From assembly GCA_009731375.1 (NCBI GenBank), contig BJOX01000152.1:782432-846431 (forward strand): a stretch of 64,000 bases of DNA. Direction: 5' to 3'. The notes beneath the pieces are model-generated. The model saw only the letters and a program-made list of their open reading frames with translations. It searched no databases and was not told the DNA's origin. The DNA comes from Paulinella micropora. Its lineage: Eukaryota > Cercozoa > Imbricatea > Euglyphida. Position 1 is the stretch's first letter. Each line of letters begins with the position of its first letter. Of the stretch, positions 24,440 through 37,018 are shown in pieces. Both the position numbers and the translations under genes were made by a program.

Positions 24440-24855
24440 GGAGCAGTAGTTGAACATAGACAAAACAAAGACCATGTGAAAAGGAATAGATTCAGCACAT
24501 TACATTCCCAGGAAAGCATACATGACACATGTATGAGCGATAAAAGACAGGTGCTAGATAAAACACTAGCTTTTTGCCAAAAAGAACAACACATGCTACA
24601 GATAAGTTCACAACACACCATTTTGAGCAGTAGTTAAACATAGAAAAAACAAAGACCATGTGAATAGGAACAGATTCAGCACATTACATTCCCAGAAAAG
24701 CACACACAACACATATATGAGCGATAAAAGACAGGTGCAAACAAGGGTGATATGATATGATATGATATGATATATGATATGATATGATATGATATGATAC
24801 TTTTTGCCAAAAAGAACAACACATGCTACAGATAAGTTCAAAACACACCATTTTG
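24440..24855. repeat. Tandem duplication of a ~185-bp unit
   Basis: Unit 1 runs from GAGCAGTAGTTGAACATAGA (24,440) to ACACACCATTTT (24,623). Unit 2 starts GAGCAGTAGTTAAACATAG at 24,625 and ends near 24,855. Unit 2 is enlarged by a GATAT-type pentamer tract at 24,750-24,798. Confidence 0.85.
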
Positions 24856-24917
24856 CAGACAGCATGGACACAACGTTTGGAAAGACTGTGCAAGGCCACG
24901 GGACGTGAAAGTATGCT
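24856..24917. other. Unique spacer end
   Basis: Short unique segment before the ATG-triplet run that marks the inner boundary of the right arm. Confidence 0.5.
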
Positions 24918-25799
24918 ATGATGATGATGATGATGATGATGAGGCTTGACATGGAGAAGTTGTCAGTTCTAAACCCTTGTCCTGTCGGAGGTCCACAACA
25001 CCCGGAGAAACCCGTTCTTTTCGCGGTTCGCCAACGGTCGTGTGACAGGGCAAGGGTTAAGTCTCATTCCTACACCACCCCGAATTTCGGGTTTCGGGTG
25101 CGATAAGGCCCACCGCAGGCCGGGCTTTGCAGGCCGCAAACCGCCCAGAAAGTGGCACCGGCCCACCGCAGGCCGGGCTTTGCAGGCCGCAAACCGCCCA
25201 GAAAGTGGCACCAGAGGCCGGAAATTGCGGGTGGCGTAGAACAATTGTAAGCACACTCATTGATGCTTTCCAGTTGAGCGATATAGTAAAGGGAGAGGTT
25301 GCAGACGCCGTAGGAGCGAGAGAGAGAGAGAGAGGTTTGGTGCGATATTACTACGAACACATTCAAGTGGCAAAGTATCTTTGATCTGACCGTTCTCCCT
25401 CAATAGAAAGTGAAAATGTGATAGTGCTGAAGCCATCAGTTGAAAGCTCAAGACAAAAGCTTTTCAACCCTGTTCTCTGCACTTTTGTATCTCACACATT
25501 CGTTGAGAAGGATGAGATTGAAGAAGTCGTTCTGTTTTGCCAATGGCCGTAAGATCTGTCCCGTCGAATTGGTGTGAGATATAATGTAAACGTTTGCCTT
25601 CTATATCTCAGAACGAGCTAGTCGTCGCTCACGTCGGCTTCGGCAGATATGGCAAGGGGTGGGGGGGAGGTTGCACGAATTAGGGTGGATGAGGCGGAAG
25701 CAAAGTTCGTTGTTGAAGAATGTCATAGTTGTCCGTCGGGTTGTTGTGAGGACACGGGAGGAGAGCAGGGATGAGAAGAGACAGAAGACCTACAAACGT

Positions 25800-25800
<1 letters not shown>
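24918..25800 (-). repeat. Family 3 repeat, uninterrupted copy
   Basis: Reverse complement of 9,755-10,089 joined to 11,513-12,245, showing the continuous structure: unique part, GA/CT tract, two minisatellite units, unique end and CAT triplets. It reveals that the left copy was split by an insertion. No coding function is apparent. Confidence 0.85.
25104..25212. repeat. 53-bp minisatellite, 2 copies
   Basis: Same unit as 11,729-12,058 on the opposite strand, only two repeats. Confidence 0.9.

Positions 25801-25861
<61 letters not shown>
25801..25861. repeat. AAC then AAT triplets
   Basis: On the minus strand, the (ATT)n tail of the adjacent LINE-tailed element followed by GTT. Confidence 0.9.
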
Positions 25862-25865
<4 letters not shown>

Positions 25866-26247
25866 ATATCTGAGGCGTACTGATGCAGCTAATGGCATAT
25901 CCTCAACGGACATAAGCCTCCAATACCCTTGTTCGAGGTCCTCCACCCCCCCGTGTCAGTCTCTCGCCTGATGATCGGGGCCACCGATGGAGCTCCTGAG
26001 GGCAAGACTGCACTAAGCCGAGGTTATTCCGCAGTCCCAGCAACCTCTTGCAAGACGTCACCGAATGTGCAAGTGCATACACCAAGCGCGGTTGCTAGAG
26101 CTGCCTCGAAACCCCACCCATAACAATCTGGTGTCTGCTGGGTCCTGGGCTATCAACCAGCATATGCGGAGTTTAAGATCTTTTACGCGCGCAACGACCC
26201 TCCTCCCCAGCATCTACCACCAAAGGGTTATGAGTTGGCGTCACAGT

Positions 26248-26250
<3 letters not shown>
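25862..26250 (-). mobile_element. LINE-tailed non-autonomous element, family 2, copy a
   Basis: About 389 bp on the minus strand, running from TAAACTGTGACGCCAACTC (26,250) to a 3' module with TTGGAGGCTTATGTCCG and CTGCATCAGTACGCCTCAG, then (ATT)n. The 3' module matches in pattern the ends of the LINEs and of the SINE (ATGGAGGCxCATGT). Weak A-box-like (TAGCCCAGGAC) and B-box-like (GGTTTCGAGGC) words lie about 40 bp apart, so a SINE is possible. It is present in the right arm only. Confidence 0.65.
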
Positions 26251-26284
<34 letters not shown>

Positions 26285-26325
26285 CAATAATAACAATAAT
26301 GATAGTAATAAACAACAACAACAAC

Positions 26326-26363
<38 letters not shown>

Positions 26364-26403
26364 TAATAATAATGATAATAATAATAATAATAATAACAAC
26401 AAC

Positions 26404-26435
<32 letters not shown>

Positions 26436-26459
26436 CAATAATAATTAGTAATAATAATA

Positions 26460-26510
<51 letters not shown>

Positions 26511-26521
26511 GTAATAATAAT
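26251..26521. repeat. AAT/AAC triplet tract
   Basis: Long (AAT)n with AAC and GAT interruptions. It includes the tail of the adjacent SINE. Confidence 0.95.
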
Positions 26522-26721
26522 AGTGCTTCTCTGTCAATGGCTGATGCAAATCTGCACATGCGCCTCCATCGTCTCACCCGTGAGGGGAGTACGAAGAATT
26601 GTCGATAGGCTCTAATGACACCCCCGCACGGGCAATTCCAACACTTCCAGACGGACCGGTATGTTCAATGAAAATACTGGTGGCACCGACGGGAATCGAA
26701 CTGGCGACAGGGCCCAGATGG
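26522..26721 (-). mobile_element. tRNA-derived SINE, S subtype, copy 7 (head truncated)
   Basis: S-type diagnostic bases (GCAAATCTGC, GATAGGCTC, GACGGACC on the plus strand) and no 37-bp duplication. The head is lost upstream of CCATCTGGGCCC, removing the A box. It is syntenic with L-type copy 3 at 9,411. Confidence 0.9.
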
Positions 26722-26731
26722 AATAATAATG

Positions 26732-26784
<53 letters not shown>

Positions 26785-26859
26785 AATACTAATACTAATA
26801 CTAATACTAATACTAATACTAATACTCATACTCATTCTAATACTAATAATAATAATACG

Positions 26860-26891
<32 letters not shown>

Positions 26892-27052
26892 TAATAATAA
26901 GCAACAGGACAAGGGGGAAGGGGGGGGGGGAGGCAGGGTGGGAAAAGATAGAGAACTTGCACACAACAACAACCACAACCACCACCACCACCACCACCAC
27001 AACAACAACAGCAACAATTATAATAATGATAATAATAATAATAAAAATAATA
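26722..27052. repeat. AAT, TACTAA, AAC and ACC repeats with a unique marker
   Basis: Triplet and hexamer repeats. The marker at 26,876-26,975 (G-run, then AAAGATAGAGAACTTGCACA) mirrors 8,491-8,565. Confidence 0.9.
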
Positions 27053-27546
27053 TACTTCCTCTAAGGCATACTGATGCAGCTGATGGCACGATCCGTTTCC
27101 GGACATGAGCCTCCATGCCCTTGTTCGAGGTGCTCCATCCCCACCTAGTCAGTCTCTCGACTGATTACAGGGGCCACCGATGGAGCTCCTGAGGGCAAGA
27201 CTACACTAAGCCGAGGTTATTCCGCAGTCCCAACAACCTCTTGCAAAACGTTGCCGTATGTGCAAGTGCGTACACCAAGCATGGTTGCTAGAACTACCTC
27301 AAAACCCCACCCATAACAATTTGGTATCCGCTGGGTCCACGGGCTATCAACCGGCATAGCGGAGTTTAAGATCTTCGACAGGCGCCCAACGACCCTCCTC
27401 CCCAGCATCATCCACCAAATGGTTTTGAGTTGGCATCACAGTTTAACGCCGTAAGGCCATTGGGCTGGAGCTCTGATAAACAAGCGTGACTAAGTTTTTA
27501 TCATCAGGTGTTACCCTCAAATACATCACAGTCAACACTCCGAAAT
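27053..27546 (-). mobile_element. LINE-tailed element, family 2, copy b (longest)
   Basis: Matches copy a but extends about 100 bp further 5' (27,447-27,546). The 3' module reads ATGGAGGCTCATGTCCGG, then CAGCTGCATCAGTATGCC, then an AT tail. The 5' extension sits directly against the LINE's (ATT)n tail, so it may be part of the family 2 element or unrelated flank. Confidence 0.6.
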
Positions 27547-27549
27547 AAA

Positions 27550-27586
<37 letters not shown>

Positions 27587-27610
27587 GTAATCGTAATAGT
27601 AATAGCATTA

Positions 27611-27652
<42 letters not shown>

Positions 27653-27664
27653 GGCTTCCTCAGA

Positions 27665-30600
27665 CTATAGCATCAGATCCAGATCCTGGACATGTACCTC
27701 CATTGGGTCACCGGGGTCAGCCGATCCCAACGCATTGTCAGAACACCAAACAGACATAGCAGCAACAGCAACAGCAGGGGCAGATGGGGGCTGTGAAGTG
27801 CATGAAGAGCTAGATGCGAGGGTGTTAGCTGAAGAGAAGAACTCGGAGACACTACGCTGCGCTCCCGAACCCCTCTCTCTAGCCAGGACGTCCACACTGC
27901 GCGGACGGCCGCGCCGCGCAACATCAACGTCACTTGGGGGAGAGGGTGGGACAGAAGCTGATGGAACCTCAGTGAGGTCAATCACCTCCTCGCCCCCATC
28001 CTCCACCCCAAGCTCCTCCCTTTTACCCTCCCTAGCAGACCAACACTCAGACACATATGATCCAAACAACACATCCAACTTTGGAGGGGGACGCAACGCT
28101 GTAACCCCTAACAACGCAGCAAGCCTAAAGTTACTGCGGAAGCGCGACTTCCCCTGAAAAAGCTTACAAAACAATCGTGATTGATCCACAGGCGACATAT
28201 CATCCCAACCCTGCCGCACAGAGCCCTCCCGCTCCCGCCCAAGCAACACATCCTCCACCACAACCTCACCGCCTACGACCTCACCACCCTCCTCACTCCC
28301 TCCATCCCCCTCAGCACCCCCCACAGCCATGCCACCGAGCCTCTGCATACTCAGCAACAGCTGCTTACGTCTCCCCTCATGCATGGGGCAATCCCATAAG
28401 AAGTGCGCAAGGGACTCATTGACATCATCATGACAACAGAAGCAGCGAGGGGACATGCCACTGACCAACTTGCTGCGGTACAACCGAAGGCGGTTGTTGC
28501 AGCTGAGCAACCTTCTCCGAAGCAGATTATAATGCGCATCATCAAGGGCTACCCATCTTGGGAACTCCTTAGTTCCAAAGACTTGTCTTAGGATGACTCG
28601 CAGGCCATCAGTAAGATCGCTGCCTGCCTCTCGCTTGTCCCACATCAGTTGCTGCACCATCTTGACGTCCTGCTGAAGGGCCCACTTGTCCACAGTCGAA
28701 CTCCAACCCTCGAGGTCCTTCTCTGAGCTATTTAGGAGCTCCTGAAGCCCTTGTTGTAGATCCATTGAGTCCCTGATAGCGCCTTCGGCCTCCGCAGTCC
28801 AGTCGGATTTGACTTGAGATGCGATGACAGGAAATCGCTTCTCCGGTAGAACACGCAGCCGTCCATAGAACTTCAGTTGCGCCGCCCGCCGCAAACGCTC
28901 CGCACTCAAAGAGCGCGCCAGAAAGAGTGTAATCCACTTGCTTGTCTTAGGGCTGATGCCGAGAATCATCCTCATGGGGCGCAGCATTGCTGCCTCCAGC
29001 TTGGTGAGCTGCGATACGGGGGCACGCCAGACATCGAAGGCGTACTTCAGCTTGGCCCCCACAAGTTGATTCCAGCACATGAGACGATACCTAGCTTGTA
29101 TCTCACCTGCACACCACAAAGAGTACCAACCTGCGGTGGCGACTTCAGTGACACGCGTAGCCCGCAGGGCCTGCTCCTTCCACTTCAGGTCGTCGGTGAT
29201 AACCACTCCCAGGTACTTGTACTGACTGGTGACACAAAGCTTCTGGCCGCGAAACCACACCACGGGCTCACCTCGCTCCCTGATACTTGGTCGTTTCGCC
29301 TTGCTCGACGTGTAAATGGGCATGATTTCCGTCTTGCCGGGCTTCAAGTTGACTTCCAGCCGGTAATCTTCCGCGAACTTGGCCACAACATTGACCATCT
29401 TCTGGAGCTCGGTGCGACTGTGAGCGATGAGGGCCACGTCGTCCGCGTATAGAAGTGCCTTGATGTCGTTCAGCCGCTTCACATCCGTGATCTTGAGGGC
29501 ACTCGCCAGCCGATCACACAGCTCATCCATAAAGACGTTGAAGAGTGTGGGAGAGAGAGGGGACCCCTGTTGGACGCCTACACCCTCCAGTACTTCGGGG
29601 GTGAGTGCTCCATCAACTAGCACTTGCGACGAAGTCTGCTCGTAGCACCTGCGTAGCGTGCGCCAGAACTTGCCCCTTACACCCAGCTTCCAGAGCCTCT
29701 CAAATAGGCCATCTCTCCAAACAGACGGGAAAGCCTTGCGTAGATCGACGAACAGGACATACGACTCCCGCTTCTGCTGCTGACGCCCCTTCAACCTCTG
29801 CCAAAGGGTAAAGACCTGATCCGTAGTGCGACGCCCCGGGCGGAAGCCTCCCTGCTCTGGACGTAGCTTATCCGGGCCATCCACGAAGAGCGTTAGACGA
29901 GTAGCTAATAAGGACAGATACAGCTTACCAAGGCAACTAATAATCGAGATATCCCTCCAGTTGTCAGGATCCGTAGGATCCCCACCCTTGGGGATATTGA
30001 CGATGATTCCCTTGCCCCAAGCTTTTGGAGTCCTCTCGGCTTCTCGAATCCAGTTGAAGTACTGCGTTAAGTAGCCATTGATGTAGGCGCCGCCATACTT
30101 GAGCATCTCGTTCTTCACTTTGTCCTCGCCACAAGCTTTGTGGTTATTCAGGGCACGTTGCCTTGCAAGGACCTCCTCTTGCGTGAACGGCTTGTCCAGC
30201 TCTTCGCAAGTGTCTTCACCTACTTCGTGCTCCTTCATAGCCCGGGCCACCTCATCTCTGAAGCGATCGTTCCAGTGGAACTGCCGCTTAGCTTCGGCTT
30301 CCTCCCACTCCAGCGAGCCTGCTTCTGCACAGCACTCCACCACAACAGCCGCACTTGCCGGATTTTCCCGTGGCTTCACCGAATTTTTCCGAAATTCCTC
30401 CCACCGAGCGACCTTTTCCGGCAGCGTACACGCCAGTGAGCCATCCTCCCTTTGCACCGGCGCGGAGACCTTCGTTCTGCGTGCCCCGCCAAGCCGCTTC
30501 GCGAGTAGCCAAAAGCGCTTTGAGGATTGCTCGCGTTGACATTTGACCGCTTCTTCCTGCACTTGCTTGAAGGAGGCGGACTTCTTGGCCCGAGTTGCCT

Positions 30601-32773
30601 TCCGAATTTGCTTGCGGAGCCGTAGCCAATTCAGACGGGCTTCCGCATTCGATTCATCCCTCCTGTATGCTGCGTAGGCCTCCCGGCGCTGCTGAATGAG
30701 CTCCTTTAGCTCCCCGTCGAACCAATTGTTGGTGAAACGGGGTCGTATACATCTGGAGCCAAGGACCCGGTGCGCCGCCATTCGGAAGGACTGCGCCACT
30801 CGCTCGGTGACGTCATCTACCACCCGTTGGCTGTCGGCACCACCCGATAGGTCAAGCTCAGGCAGCTGATGCACTCCAAGCTTCTGTAGGCAATGCTGGA
30901 ATACGTCATCGAACTTGTCGCGTAGATAATCCAGCGCTTGCTTCGCAGCGTGATCATTACCCGAGACACCAGCACCAATAAGCTTATCAACACGAAAGGA
31001 CCTGTAAGGTTTCGCAGCCCGCTTTGGCCGGCGCTGGCCGCTCCACGTCAGTTCGGCCCATACTGCCTTGTGGTCCGTATCAAGATCATCTTCGCATACT
31101 CCGAACTTTGCTCCAGATGCCAAGCCAGGCGACGCGCAGATGTAATCGAGGAGGTGCTTGCCTGTGCCCATGCCGCGCTGCTCACGCCGGGACCACCAGT
31201 AGGACCCTTCCACTGGGCACGAGAAGCCGCTCAGATTTCGCAGGCCCGTAGCGACGAGGACAGCCGCGAGTCTCTTGCCGTTCTCCGAACGTACCGGTGC
31301 TCCCTTATCATCGACCTCCCCGTGCTGACCGACGATGCCCTCCTCTTTTCGGCTGCATGCCGGCCCGAGCTTCGCGTTGGCATCCGCCACCGTGACCACA
31401 AGACCTTTGGCTCCAAAAAAAGCTATAGCTGCCTGCCAGGCCGCATACGCCTCTGACGACTCTTCTTCCTGCGTTTCCTGGGGAAAGTAGCCGTTGCCCA
31501 CATAGATATCCTGAGCGCCGGTAACACCCGAGGCGATACGCAGCCACACTTGCTGCCGGTGGTCGACGGGGGCTGACACCAGGTTGCAATACGGACCAAG
31601 GAAGTTAGCCACCGCGAATAGAACCCCACCCTTGCAGCGATTTTTCTCGCTGACCTCCGCAGGTTTTCCAAAAATCCGGAATCCATCCAGGCTGCATTTG
31701 GAAAGTTGCTTCTTGCCCATGCGGTGCTCCTGAGCCCCGATGACTAGCCAGCCCTCGTGCTTGTAGAATGATGCCCATTCCGCCGTGCCTACGTTGTCGT
31801 ATCCCGTTTTACCCTGCCAGTTGTGACTCGCGACGAGTAGCTTGAAGCCGGTATCGAACTGCTTGGAGCGGTGCTTCTTGGCTCGTTTCCGGACCCGACG
31901 GCCGCGCTTGGCTTCCGCCCTCGTGCTGCCCCCCTCTGCAGGTGCTTGCGCAGGTTGGTCCCCCACTGCACTGGCCGCCGAATGCAGGGGCACCACATGC
32001 ACATCAGCACACTCAGACACACACTTAGGTGCATCGGCAGCCAATTCCGAAGACACCACCTGCACATCATCGACACATTCTTCATGCAGAGGCAAGACGC
32101 GATATCCCGTCGCAGCTTCCTCCTTCCGGACCGCCGCTTCCCCACGCAGATGGATGCGAATAAGCCTTCGGACACGTTCCCTGTCCCTGAACCTGCGCCC
32201 AAGGGCCACATTGACCCCTCTGCCGAAGAATTTGAGATGTTTGAGTTGCTGCAACGCCGTCTGCCTGCTGTCATCGTCCTCGTAGACCAGCTCCAGGTGA
32301 CGAGACATTCGCTGGCCTTGCCACTCCATTACCGGGACCACCAGACCAAGACCGCTCATTTTGGAGGCGATCTCCTGTAGATTGGCGCGTTCTGAGAGCC
32401 CCCAGACAATCAGATTACGCCCGTCCTTGTCGTACCGATCTACCCGCCGGTACCGTCGAGGCGGCGGTGCCATCTGCCATATAGCGCCGCTCGCCTTATG
32501 TTGAAGCGCCGACCCGTGTGCCAGGTTTGGGGAGGAAGGATGAGGCGCAGCTAAGATAGCCTCTCCACGTGGTTCAGGAATTCCGTCATATACGCGAGCC
32601 CTCATCCTCCCATCCTGGGACATCGGGCCAGAGCCCGTCGAAGAGGCATTCCCACGGGGATTGTCCAGGTCTTCGGCGATTCTACCTTGTCCCATAAGGG
32701 CCACAGTGGTAGCTCCGTGCTTCGCGTATTTGTAATCCATTGAGAGTAGTAGACGGCCAATGTCGCTGGCCAT
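27665..32773 (-). CDS. LINE endonuclease/reverse transcriptase polyprotein
   Basis: 1,702 codons from the ATG at 32,773; a stop in the same frame lies six codons upstream at 32,789-32,791. Residues ~119-199 resemble an RRM-like nucleic-acid-binding fold (NLIVWGL), followed by a basic stretch at ~287-305 (RGRRVRKRAKKHRSK). An AP-type endonuclease spans ~310-576, with N318, E349, D464/N466, D543 and D567-H568. The reverse transcriptase spans ~920-1190: motif A FVDLRKAF with D1010, and YADD at 1109-1112. A zinc knuckle has C1444, C1447, H1457 and C1462. The acidic and Ser-rich tail has VIDLT at 1597-1601 and QRSVSEFF at 1639-1646. The protein would nick DNA and copy its RNA at the nick. No RNase H domain is seen. 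The clade was not assigned. Confidence 0.93.
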   Translation of the reverse strand: MASDIGRLLLSMDYKYAKHGATTVALMGQGRIAEDLDNPRGNASSTGSGPMSQDGRMRARVYDGIPEPRGEAILAAPHPSSPNLAHGSALQHKASGAIWQMAPPPRRYRRVDRYDKDGRNLIVWGLSERANLQEIASKMSGLGLVVPVMEWQGQRMSRHLELVYEDDDSRQTALQQLKHLKFFGRGVNVALGRRFRDRERVRRLIRIHLRGEAAVRKEEAATGYRVLPLHEECVDDVQVVSSELAADAPKCVSECADVHVVPLHSAASAVGDQPAQAPAEGGSTRAEAKRGRRVRKRAKKHRSKQFDTGFKLLVASHNWQGKTGYDNVGTAEWASFYKHEGWLVIGAQEHRMGKKQLSKCSLDGFRIFGKPAEVSEKNRCKGGVLFAVANFLGPYCNLVSAPVDHRQQVWLRIASGVTGAQDIYVGNGYFPQETQEEESSEAYAAWQAAIAFFGAKGLVVTVADANAKLGPACSRKEEGIVGQHGEVDDKGAPVRSENGKRLAAVLVATGLRNLSGFSCPVEGSYWWSRREQRGMGTGKHLLDYICASPGLASGAKFGVCEDDLDTDHKAVWAELTWSGQRRPKRAAKPYRSFRVDKLIGAGVSGNDHAAKQALDYLRDKFDDVFQHCLQKLGVHQLPELDLSGGADSQRVVDDVTERVAQSFRMAAHRVLGSRCIRPRFTNNWFDGELKELIQQRREAYAAYRRDESNAEARLNWLRLRKQIRKATRAKKSASFKQVQEEAVKCQREQSSKRFWLLAKRLGGARRTKVSAPVQREDGSLACTLPEKVARWEEFRKNSVKPRENPASAAVVVECCAEAGSLEWEEAEAKRQFHWNDRFRDEVARAMKEHEVGEDTCEELDKPFTQEEVLARQRALNNHKACGEDKVKNEMLKYGGAYINGYLTQYFNWIREAERTPKAWGKGIIVNIPKGGDPTDPDNWRDISIISCLGKLYLSLLATRLTLFVDGPDKLRPEQGGFRPGRRTTDQVFTLWQRLKGRQQQKRESYVLFVDLRKAFPSVWRDGLFERLWKLGVRGKFWRTLRRCYEQTSSQVLVDGALTPEVLEGVGVQQGSPLSPTLFNVFMDELCDRLASALKITDVKRLNDIKALLYADDVALIAHSRTELQKMVNVVAKFAEDYRLEVNLKPGKTEIMPIYTSSKAKRPSIRERGEPVVWFRGQKLCVTSQYKYLGVVITDDLKWKEQALRATRVTEVATAGWYSLWCAGEIQARYRLMCWNQLVGAKLKYAFDVWRAPVSQLTKLEAAMLRPMRMILGISPKTSKWITLFLARSLSAERLRRAAQLKFYGRLRVLPEKRFPVIASQVKSDWTAEAEGAIRDSMDLQQGLQELLNSSEKDLEGWSSTVDKWALQQDVKMVQQLMWDKREAGSDLTDGLRVILRQVFGTKEFPRWVALDDAHYNLLRRRLLSCNNRLRLYRSKLVSGMSPRCFCCHDDVNESLAHFLWDCPMHEGRRKQLLLSMQRLGGMAVGGAEGDGGSEEGGEVVGGEVVVEDVLLGREREGSVRQGWDDMSPVDQSRLFCKLFQGKSRFRSNFRLAALLGVTALRPPPKLDVLFGSYVSECWSAREGKREELGVEDGGEEVIDLTEVPSASVPPSPPSDVDVARRGRPRSVDVLARERGSGAQRSVSEFFSSANTLASSSSCTSQPPSAPAVAVAAMSVWCSDNALGSADPGDPMEVHVQDLDLML

Positions 32774-33765
32774 CACCGCCGCGCCTCTTTACGCCGAGGA
32801 AAGCGCCCGTCCATGCAAATAGCATCGGCGGTATCTGCAACACACACTACACGCATTTCCGCCGGTGTCACTGGACGCTGCCGCGTCGCTTCGTGCCCTT
32901 CGGCGCCCGCCAGCACCCCCAGCGTCGCCAGAACCTGCCTCACGCACTACACACACTCTCCATCGCATCGCCAACGCCTCTACTCTCATGCCTTATGGAC
33001 TTTCAGCTGCTCCTAACAATACACATCATGAGGTACGGGTGTCCCCGAGTGGAGCCAGATCGGACGGCGTGCCGCTGAAACTCCTTCCCCCACGTGGGTA
33101 TAGAAGGCGCGAACCTAGCGGTACCTATAGGGTCTTACAGACAAGTATAGTAATCCCAGCCGAAGCTGCTCAGTTAGAAATGCAACGGTGGAGGGTGTGA
33201 ATGCATGGGGCAAGGCACGGCAACGCAGCAAGGCACTGGCAAGGCATTGGGACCGACTGAAGCCCCTCTCCAACGTGCGCTCATCATGTGTTCCAGTTAG
33301 GCAACCCCGAAGAAGCGAAGATAGGGAGGAGACAAAACCCAGATAGGATGAAGATAGGATTAACATGAAGCCGAAATGGAGCCGAGTTGGAACAGGTCAA
33401 CTCAGCCCCATCTCGGCTCAATGTGAATCCTATCTTCAACCCATCTCGGTACTGTTTCCTCCGAATGCTCACCTCAACAAGATCACCAAACCGGAACTGG
33501 AAGCCCCCAGGCATTTACTCGGCAGGAAATTCGGCGAAAATGGGCTAACCAGGAAACCAGACCCAAACCAACAGCCAAGAAAAACGAGCCAACCAACAAT
33601 CCAACAGACAACCCCACAACCTGCCTGGCCGAACCCCTACCGAGTAAATGCCCAGTTGAGAGTTGCGCATATCCCGGTGACCGCCCTCCCCAAGCGGTCA
33701 CCTTCGTGGGGAGAGGCCCAACCACCTCCTCTTCCCATGGAGTGTCATCTTGTGCACCCCTCCAG
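32774..33765 (-). other. LINE 5' leader
   Basis: GC-balanced leader with no recognised domain. A 66-codon frame (32,989 to 32,789) lies in the same frame as the main ORF and is separated from its ATG only by the TAA and 15 nt. Its product would be Arg/Ala/Cys-rich and resembles nothing known. It may be an upstream ORF, a former N-terminal extension or chance. No separate ORF1 was found. Confidence 0.5.
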
Positions 33766-33863
33766 AATAATAATAATAATAATAATAATGATAAATAATA
33801 ACAATTGTAAAGGTCCTGTACACAACAACAACAACAATAACACCAATAACACCAATAACATCA

Positions 33864-33896
<33 letters not shown>

Positions 33897-34182
33897 ATAG
33901 CAACAATAGCAATAAAAACAACAGCAGCAACAACAACAACAATGGCAACAACAACAACAGGAGAAACAACAACAACGACAACAACAATGGCAACAGCAAC
34001 AATAACAACAACAGCAGCAGCAACAACAACAATAGCAGCAATAACAACAATAACGACAACAACAATAACAACAATAACAAAAACAGCAGCAGCAGCAGCA
34101 GCAACAACAACAACAACAGCAACAACAACAACAACAAAAACAACAACAACAACAAAAACAACAACAACAACAACAAACAACG

Positions 34183-34247
<65 letters not shown>

Positions 34248-34355
34248 CACTAGCAAACTAGCAACTAAATAAACATGTACTGTAATGGATGTCGTTGCTG
34301 CTAATAACAACGATGCACATATGAACATACACCACCAGCACAAACAACAACAACA

Positions 34356-34391
<36 letters not shown>

Positions 34392-34406
34392 TAATATAAT
34401 AATAAT
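33766..34406. repeat. AAT and AAC/AGC triplet tract
   Basis: Mirror of 7,560-8,260, including the unique islands GTAAAGGTCCTGTACA and the block around GTCGTTGCTGCTAATAAC (34,287-34,305). Long Asn/Gln/Thr-rich open frames are repeat artefacts. Confidence 0.92.
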
Positions 34407-34675
34407 AGTGCTTCTCTGTCAATGGCTGATGCATTTCTGCACATGCGCCTCCATCGTCTCACCCGTGAGGGGAGTACGAAGAATTGACGATAAGCTCTAA
34501 TGACACCCCCGCAAGGGCAGTTCCAACACTTCCAGACGGGCCGGTATGTTCAATGAAAATACTGGTCCAGAAATAGACCGGTATGTTCAATGAAAATACT
34601 GGTGGCACCGACGGGAATCGAACTGGCGACAGGGCCCAGATGGTAGAACTTGACCACTGGGCTATCACGGTGTCC
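34407..34675 (-). mobile_element. tRNA-derived SINE, L subtype, copy 8 (full length, right arm only)
   Basis: Carries the 37-bp duplication and L-type bases, with intact A and B boxes. The left arm lacks a SINE at the matching junction (about 7,580). Its (ATT)n tail faces 34,350-34,406. Confidence 0.92.
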
Positions 34676-36700
<2,025 letters not shown>

Positions 36701-36726
<26 letters not shown>

Positions 36727-36735
36727 AATGGTTAC

Positions 36736-36781
<46 letters not shown>

Positions 36782-36784
36782 GTG

Positions 36785-36832
<48 letters not shown>

Positions 36833-36854
36833 GTTGTTGTTGTTGTTTTTGTTG

Positions 36855-36921
<67 letters not shown>

Positions 36922-36930
36922 TATCATGAT

Positions 36931-36962
<32 letters not shown>

Positions 36963-37018
36963 AGCAGTGAGTAGTAGTAGTTAGTAGTAGTAGTAGTAGT
37001 TATTATTATTATTATTAT
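36701..37018. repeat. AAT, ATT, GTT and TAG triplets
   Basis: Triplet tracts changing strand sense near 36,730. No gene is seen. Confidence 0.95.

Larger units (their letters stand above)
27547..33765 (-). mobile_element. Apparently full-length LINE (non-LTR retrotransposon)
   Basis: About 6.2 kb on the minus strand: a ~990-bp 5' leader, one 1,702-codon ORF, almost no 3' UTR and an imperfect (ATT)n tail at 27,547-27,651. The left arm has no LINE at the matching place (about 8,240-8,490), so it is private to the right arm. It is far richer in GC than its surroundings. The ORF is uninterrupted, which suggests a recent insertion. Target-site duplications cannot be judged within simple repeats. 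Confidence 0.92.
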
